This document shows, in pieces, positions 58,464-64,000 of a stretch of DNA of 64,000 nucleotides. Position 1 is the first letter of the stretch. Every line of letters starts with the position of its first letter. The DNA comes from an uncultured Pelagibacteraceae bacterium (GTDB lineage Bacteria > Pseudomonadota > Alphaproteobacteria > Pelagibacterales > Pelagibacteraceae): positions 18,134 to 82,133 of the forward strand of contig CACFYB010000003.1 of the NCBI GenBank assembly GCA_902570425.1, in the 5' to 3' direction. The notes under the pieces were generated by a model. The model searched no databases and was not told the DNA's origin. It was given only the letters and a program-made list of their open reading frames with translations. A program made the translations under genes and the position numbers.

Positions 58464-60272
58464 ATGAGCACTATAGATAATATAAGAAATTTTGCGATTA
58501 TTGCACACATTGATCATGGGAAATCTACAATTGCAGATAGGATAATTCACAAATGTGGTGGTCTTACCGAAAGAGAAATGAAAGCTCAAGTATTAGACTC
58601 TATGGATATAGAGAGGGAAAGAGGTATTACTATTAAAGCACAAACAGTAAAGTTGAATTATAAATCAAAAAATGGAAAAAATTATATTCTTAATATAATT
58701 GACACACCCGGACATGTGGATTTCAGTTATGAAGTAAGCAGATCACTCTATGCGTGTGAAGGCTCCATATTAATCGTTGATAGTACACAAGGTGTAGAAG
58801 CACAAACATTGGCTAATGTTTATCAAGCTTTAGATATTAATCATGAAATTATTCCTGTCCTTAATAAGATTGATTTACCAGCATCTGATTTAGAAAGAAC
58901 AAAAAAACAAATTGAAGATGTAATTGGTATTGATACTGAAAATGCTATTCCTTGCTCAGGAAAAACTGGAGAGGGAATAGATCAAATATTGGAACAGATA
59001 GTAAATAAACTACCGGGACCTAAAGGTAATTTAAATCGGGATTTAAAATGTTTATTAGTTGATAGCTGGTATGACACGTATTTGGGAGTAGTAATATTAG
59101 TCAGAGTTATAAATGGTAAAATTACAAAAAATATGAAAATAAAAATGCTTTCAACTAATCAGGACTATGTTGTTGAAAAAGTAGGATTATTTACTCCAAA
59201 ACCAAAAGATGTAAATGAACTAAATTCTGGAGAAATAGGATTTATAACAACAGGTATTAAAGTTTTATCTGATACAAAAGTTGGAGATACAATTTGTGAT
59301 GCATCAAAACCACAAGTTGATGCTTTACCTGGCTTTAAGCCAAGTAAACCAGTAGTTTTCTGTGGTTTGTTTCCAGTTGATAGCTCTGAATACCAAAAAT
59401 TAAAGGATGGATTAGCTAAATTACAGCTTAACGATGCTAGCTTTTCTTATGAGGCTGAGTCTTCATCAGCCTTGGGTTTGGGTTTTAGGTGTGGTTTTTT
59501 AGGATTGTTACATCTTGAAATAATAACTGAAAGACTAGAAAGAGAGTTCGATGTTAACCTATTAACAACTACCCCAGGTGTTGTTTACAAAATAGAATTA
59601 AATAATGGTGAAATAAGAGATTTACAGAATCCATCTAGTTTACCAGATCTAACATTTGTAAAGTCAATTGAAGAACCATGGATAAAAGCAACAATAATAA
59701 CACCAGATAACTATTTAGGTTCAATAATAAAATTATGTCAAGATAAACGAGGTATACAAACTAATCTGACTTATTCAGGAAACAGAGCTGTCATATCATA
59801 TGAACTTCCATTAAATGAGGTTGTTTTTGATTTTAACGACAGAATTAAATCAATGACAAGTGGCTATGCTAGTTTTGATTATGAAATAATTGAACATAGA
59901 GAAGGTGATTTAGTTAAACTTGGTATTTTAGTTAATGGCGAACCAGTTGATGCACTTGCAATGATGATACATAAAGATTTCGCACAAAAAACGGGAAGAG
60001 AAGTTTGTGAAAAATTAAAAAATTTAATACCTAGACACAATTTTATGATACCAATCCAAGCAGCAATTGGAGGAAAAATTATAGCTAGAGAAACAATCAA
60101 AGGTTTTAAAAAGGATGTACTGACAAAAATTCATGGTGGTGGAGCAACTGATCGAAAAAGAAAACTTTTGGAAAAACAAAAAAAAGGAAAAGCCCGATCT
60201 AAACAATTTGGAAAAGTAGAAATTCCACAAGAAGCTTTTATTGGTGTTTTAAAAATAAATAAAGAAACTTAA
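58464..60272 (+). CDS. lepA: Elongation factor 4 (LepA)
   Basis: [46 protein letters not shown]-terminal [50 protein letters not shown]. Confidence 0.97.
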   Translation: MSTIDNIRNFAIIAHIDHGKSTIADRIIHKCGGLTEREMKAQVLDSMDIERERGITIKAQTVKLNYKSKNGKNYILNIIDTPGHVDFSYEVSRSLYACEGSILIVDSTQGVEAQTLANVYQALDINHEIIPVLNKIDLPASDLERTKKQIEDVIGIDTENAIPCSGKTGEGIDQILEQIVNKLPGPKGNLNRDLKCLLVDSWYDTYLGVVILVRVINGKITKNMKIKMLSTNQDYVVEKVGLFTPKPKDVNELNSGEIGFITTGIKVLSDTKVGDTICDASKPQVDALPGFKPSKPVVFCGLFPVDSSEYQKLKDGLAKLQLNDASFSYEAESSSALGLGFRCGFLGLLHLEIITERLEREFDVNLLTTTPGVVYKIELNNGEIRDLQNPSSLPDLTFVKSIEEPWIKATIITPDNYLGSIIKLCQDKRGIQTNLTYSGNRAVISYELPLNEVVFDFNDRIKSMTSGYASFDYEIIEHREGDLVKLGILVNGEPVDALAMMIHKDFAQKTGREVCEKLKNLIPRHNFMIPIQAAIGGKIIARETIKGFKKDVLTKIHGGGATDRKRKLLEKQKKGKARSKQFGKVEIPQEAFIGVLKINKET

Positions 60273-60282
60273 GAAACTATTA

Positions 60283-61524
60283 ATGCAAATTAATAAAAAG
60301 ATTATTCTTTTTGAAGGTGAACTAAAAGGTGGAAAAGGTCACCATTATGATCATTTAGTTGAAAATTCATTTTATTATCAAAATCGAGGTGAAATTATAT
60401 GGGTAGTCAATAAAAAATTCAGAAAGGAGAATTTATTTATACCTAAATTTGTAAAAGTTTTAAATATTATAGATAGTGCTGATAGAAAAATAATTCAGAA
60501 AAATTTTAAATTTAATATTGAAATTATTTATCTTGCTATTAAAAATTTTTTCAAAAGTTATTTTTTTTTATTATTTAGAATAAAGTTAAATTCAAAATTT
60601 TTAATTTTTATTTTAAAAAATTTTTTCTCTTTTCCAAAATATTTTAGCTCCTTTTATGAAATTTATGAGATTTTAAATCTCAATAAAGATGATAAAATAC
60701 TTTTTCAAACATCAAGAATTAATGATTTTGAATTAGCATATGCTCTAACATTACTAAATTGCAAACCACAAATTCATTTAAGAATTATTCAATTACATAA
60801 AAAAAGAAAATTAAAAAATTTTAATAATATTTTAAAAAAATTAAATGATGATAAAAAATTATTTAATGATGTATTCGTTTATACAGAGACAGATTTTCAA
60901 AAACAGGAAATAAAAAGATACACAAATATTGATGTTGATCTATTTTTTAATAATTTATCATTCTCAGAAAAAAACGAAAAAAAATCAAGATTTACAATTG
61001 GTATTCTTGGAGAGTCTAGATATGATAAAGGTTTTTATAAAACTCCTGAGTTAATAAGAATTTTAAATAATAAAGTTCCAAATAAAATAAATTTTATAAT
61101 ACAAATAAACAATTGTCCCTCAAATTTGATTAAAACAAAAGAAGAGCTACAGGAATTAGCTAGAGAATTTAATAACATTAAATTAATAAATGGTTACATT
61201 AATTTTTTTGAATACAGAGAGATATTAAAGACAATAGATATAATTCCATTATTACATGAATTAGATCAATTAAAAAATTGTGGGTCAGGTATAGTTTTTT
61301 CTTCCATGGTCAATGAAATTCCAATGGTTATACCTAAAAATGCAATATTTGTGAGCAGTTTTTTTAAATATGAGTCATTTTTAGAGGCAAAAAATATTAA
61401 TGATTATTCTCAAAGTATTGAAAAAATTATTGAAAATTATCCAAAATTTCTTGAAAAGGCAAAAAAACAATCCAAATTATATTTGAATAAATTAAATCAA
61501 GACTTTTTAAATAATAGAATTTAA
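60283..61524 (+). CDS. Probable glycosyltransferase (GT-B-like) / surface polysaccharide protein
   Basis: FEGELKGGKGHHYDHLVENSFYYQNRGEIIWVV and C-terminal ILGESRYDKGFYKTPELIRIL...DIIPLLHELDQLKNCGSGIVFSSMVNEIPMVIP resembling GT-B; followed by GT2 and epimerase genes. Confidence 0.55.
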   Translation: MQINKKIILFEGELKGGKGHHYDHLVENSFYYQNRGEIIWVVNKKFRKENLFIPKFVKVLNIIDSADRKIIQKNFKFNIEIIYLAIKNFFKSYFFLLFRIKLNSKFLIFILKNFFSFPKYFSSFYEIYEILNLNKDDKILFQTSRINDFELAYALTLLNCKPQIHLRIIQLHKKRKLKNFNNILKKLNDDKKLFNDVFVYTETDFQKQEIKRYTNIDVDLFFNNLSFSEKNEKKSRFTIGILGESRYDKGFYKTPELIRILNNKVPNKINFIIQINNCPSNLIKTKEELQELAREFNNIKLINGYINFFEYREILKTIDIIPLLHELDQLKNCGSGIVFSSMVNEIPMVIPKNAIFVSSFFKYESFLEAKNINDYSQSIEKIIENYPKFLEKAKKQSKLYLNKLNQDFLNNRI

Positions 61525-61542
61525 CTTATTAAATTTGAATAT

Positions 61543-62469
61543 ATGTCAGAAGAAAATAAAAATTGTACTGTTGTCATAACAACTTTTTTTTCAGGTGAAA
61601 AACTTGAGACTTGTATTAAAAATATTCCTGAAACTTTTAAGATATTGATAATAGATAATGGTGGTGAAAAAGATAAAAAAAAATATTTTGAAAAAAAATT
61701 TGATAATTTAAGTTATTACGTATCAAATGAAAATTTAGGTGTTCCAAAATCTTATAGTCTTGCAAACAAGTTGGTTAAAACAAAATACATGTTTAATACA
61801 CAACCTGATGTCATTATTAAAAAAAATTGTATTGAAAATTTATTAAAAAAAACAAAACTTTATCCAAATTTTGCTATAATGAGCCCAACGATATTCCATA
61901 ACAAATCTTACCTTGTTGAGGGAGATTATAAAGTTTTAAAGATTCAAAATAAAAAATATAAGGAAACAAAAAAACAAGAATGTCATAGAGCTTATAAAAA
62001 ACCACCTGAAGGAGATATATCAGTTGATGGTGTAACAGGAACGGCAATGTTAATTGATAGGGAAAAACTCAAGCTAATAGACGATTGGGATAAAAACATT
62101 TTTAACTATTTTGAAGATATGGATTTATGTCTGCGCTTTAGATTAAAAGGGTTTGAAATTATTAAAATATGTGATGCAGAGGTGGATCACGATGCGTTTG
62201 CTTCTCACGATGGTATACATTTAAAAGAAATGGATTTTTCGAGAAATTGGCATTATTCTTGGTCAAGAATTTATTTTCTTAAAAAACACACATCACAATC
62301 TCAAGCTTTATTATATGGCTTCTCTTTAATGATATCTTCATCTCTAAAATTTTTATTTTATTTTGCTTTTAAAAGATCTAAATCAATCACACATTTTGCA
62401 AAAGCATATGGAGCATTTTTTTCAATATTAAATTTAAAACCAAATTATAGGCCGAAGATAAAATTATGA
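61543..62469 (+). CDS. Family 2-type glycosyltransferase
   Basis: TVVITTFFSGEKLETCIKNIPE, NENLGVPKSYSLANKL, VDGVTGTAMLIDREKLKLIDDWDKNIFNYFEDMDLCLRFRLKGFEI. Confidence 0.85.
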   Translation: MSEENKNCTVVITTFFSGEKLETCIKNIPETFKILIIDNGGEKDKKKYFEKKFDNLSYYVSNENLGVPKSYSLANKLVKTKYMFNTQPDVIIKKNCIENLLKKTKLYPNFAIMSPTIFHNKSYLVEGDYKVLKIQNKKYKETKKQECHRAYKKPPEGDISVDGVTGTAMLIDREKLKLIDDWDKNIFNYFEDMDLCLRFRLKGFEIIKICDAEVDHDAFASHDGIHLKEMDFSRNWHYSWSRIYFLKKHTSQSQALLYGFSLMISSSLKFLFYFAFKRSKSITHFAKAYGAFFSILNLKPNYRPKIKL

Positions 62470-63488
62470 ATATAATAATTACAGGTGGATGTGGTTTTAT
62501 AGGAAATGCTCTTAGTTTATTTTTGAAAAAAAATCTTAGAAATTCAAAAATTTTAAGTGTGGATAATTTAAGTAAAAGTTATTCAAAATTTAATCAAAAA
62601 CTTTTGATCAAAAATAAAATTAAAAATAAAAAGATTGACTTAGGAAAATTCAATTCTCTGATTAATCTAAAGTTTAAAGCAGACATTATAATTGATTGTT
62701 CAGCTGAACCGGCAGTTGAAATATCAAGAAAAAAAATCAATAAAGTTATTAAAAGTAATTTTTTAAGTACATTAAACGTTTTAGAGAAGGCTAAAAAAGA
62801 TAAATCAAAAATAATATTTATTTCCAGTAGTAGAGTTTATCCGATTAAAAGTTCATATGAGAAATTTAAAATTTTTAAAAAATTAAAAAAACATCAAACA
62901 TTTAATGAAAATTCTAATTTGACTGGACAAAAAACTATTTATGGATTGACAAAATTTGCATCTGAAAATTTAATTGAAGAGTATAATTACTCAAAAAATT
63001 TGGATTATATTATCAATCGTTGTGGATTAATTTCGGGCCCTGGTCAATATGGAAAAGTTGAACAAGGATTGATAAGTCTTTGGATGTGGAGTCATATGAA
63101 TAAACTTAATCTTTCATATATAGGTTATAAAGGTACAGGTGAACAAATAAGAGATGTATTATTTGTTGATGATTTTTGTAAATTGGTACTCATACAAATT
63201 AACAATTTTAATAGATTTAAGAATAATTTATTTTGTATAGGTGGTGGTTCTAAAAATGCTATCAAATTAAAAAAACTAACTGATATGTGTGAAATAATAA
63301 CTGGTAATAGGTTAAAGATTTCCAAAAAAATGAAAACATCAATTTATGATATTCCATATTACGTAACATCACTTAATAAAATAAATAAATTCTCAAATTG
63401 GATGCCTGAAACAAATTTAGAAAAAGGCTTAAAAGAAATCTATAAATGGATGAAAATAAATCAAAATAAAATAAGGAATTTTTTTTGA
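62466..63488 (+). CDS. NAD-dependent nucleotide-sugar epimerase/dehydratase
   Basis: MNIIITGGCGFIGNALSLFLKK Rossmann motif, YGLTKFASENLIEEY YxxxK, DVLFVDDFCKLVL. Confidence 0.87.
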   Translation: MNIIITGGCGFIGNALSLFLKKNLRNSKILSVDNLSKSYSKFNQKLLIKNKIKNKKIDLGKFNSLINLKFKADIIIDCSAEPAVEISRKKINKVIKSNFLSTLNVLEKAKKDKSKIIFISSSRVYPIKSSYEKFKIFKKLKKHQTFNENSNLTGQKTIYGLTKFASENLIEEYNYSKNLDYIINRCGLISGPGQYGKVEQGLISLWMWSHMNKLNLSYIGYKGTGEQIRDVLFVDDFCKLVLIQINNFNRFKNNLFCIGGGSKNAIKLKKLTDMCEIITGNRLKISKKMKTSIYDIPYYVTSLNKINKFSNWMPETNLEKGLKEIYKWMKINQNKIRNFF

Positions 63489-64000
63489 CGAAATATGTAA
63501 TAATTACCGGATCTTCAGGATTAGTAGGTTCAGAAACCTCAGTTTTTTTTGGGAATAAGAATTTTAAGGTGCTTGGAATAGACAATGATAGTAGATCATA
63601 TTTTTTTGGAAAATCAGCAAGCACAAAAAAGATGACAAAAAATTTAGAAAACAATATAAAAAATTTTAAAAGTTATAATATTGATATAAGAAACATAAAA
63701 AAACTAGAGAACATCTTTAAAAAATATAAAAATAAGATTAAGTGTATAATTCATTGCGCAGCCCAACCTTCTCATGACTGGGCGTCGAAGGAACCTTTAA
63801 CAGATTTTTCTATAAATGCTAACGGAACATTAAATCTTTTATATTTGACCAACAAATATTGTAAAAAAAGTGTTTTTATATACGTGTCAACAAATAAAGT
63901 TTACGGAGATTTGCCAAATTTTTTGCCTTTAAAAGAAAAAAAGAAGCGATTTGAGATTAAGAGGCGTCATAAATTTTATAAAGGTGTTAATGAAGAAATG
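63485..64000 (+). CDS. NAD-dependent epimerase (CDP-paratose 2-epimerase-like), partial at window end
   Basis: TTG start overlapping the previous stop (TTGA); TKYVIITGSSGLVGSETSVFF, IIHCAAQPSHDWASKEPLTDFSINANGTLNLL; open through 64000. Confidence 0.75.
   Translation, partial: MTKYVIITGSSGLVGSETSVFFGNKNFKVLGIDNDSRSYFFGKSASTKKMTKNLENNIKNFKSYNIDIRNIKKLENIFKKYKNKIKCIIHCAAQPSHDWASKEPLTDFSINANGTLNLLYLTNKYCKKSVFIYVSTNKVYGDLPNFLPLKEKKKRFEIKRRHKFYKGVNEEM

Noticed and set aside
59879-60230. Minus-strand ORFs inside the lepA 3' end
   Set aside because: Antisense to the highly conserved LepA C-terminus.
63373-63654. Minus-strand ORF over the epimerase junction
   Set aside because: The plus-strand partial epimerase (63485-64000) has clear Rossmann and catalytic-region motifs in the opposing frame.
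1-64000. CRISPR arrays, IS elements, prophage or rRNA
   Set aside because: No regularly spaced repeats, transposases, integrases, phage structural genes or rRNA sequences recognised on either strand.

Overview
The window looks like a streamlined, very AT-rich alphaproteobacterial chromosome, most consistent with SAR11/Pelagibacterales. That lineage call is inferred from gene content, composition and gene order; no database was searched. Most of the window is dense housekeeping sequence: infB end-rbfA-rpsO-pnp, fabI-fabB-fabA, an Irr/Fur-type regulator with a rubrerythrin module, dut-coaBC-ubiB-ubiE, mutM-rpsT, dnaA-dnaN, lysA-lptM-argH, coq7-dsbB, a SUV3-like helicase-TerB-fdxA-carD cluster, a TAXI-TRAP transporter, aceE-aceF, gltD-gltB, thrS-infC-rpmI-rplT-pheS-pheT and lepA. 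Two tRNAs are present (Leu-CAA and Arg-ACG). The right edge (about 60.3 kb onward) enters a surface-polysaccharide gene block. The items most worth a second look are: (1) a 24-codon ORF, absent from the supplied ORF track, encoding MPKRRKKAKKAKKAKKKAKKRRRR with its own promoter-like region, 5' hairpin, RBS and strong terminator, convergent with a CarD-family gene that carries a ~96-residue Lys-rich N-terminal tail; (2) three copies of an 18-bp motif (GTTTAGAATNATTATAAT) upstream of the Irr-like regulator and in the rubrerythrin promoter; (3) a lipoyl domain fused to the N-terminus of homodimeric-type AceE; (4) an inverted repeat overlapping the -35 of the gltDB promoter; (5) several unannotated small ORFs. 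No CRISPR arrays, rRNA genes, IS elements or prophage were seen.
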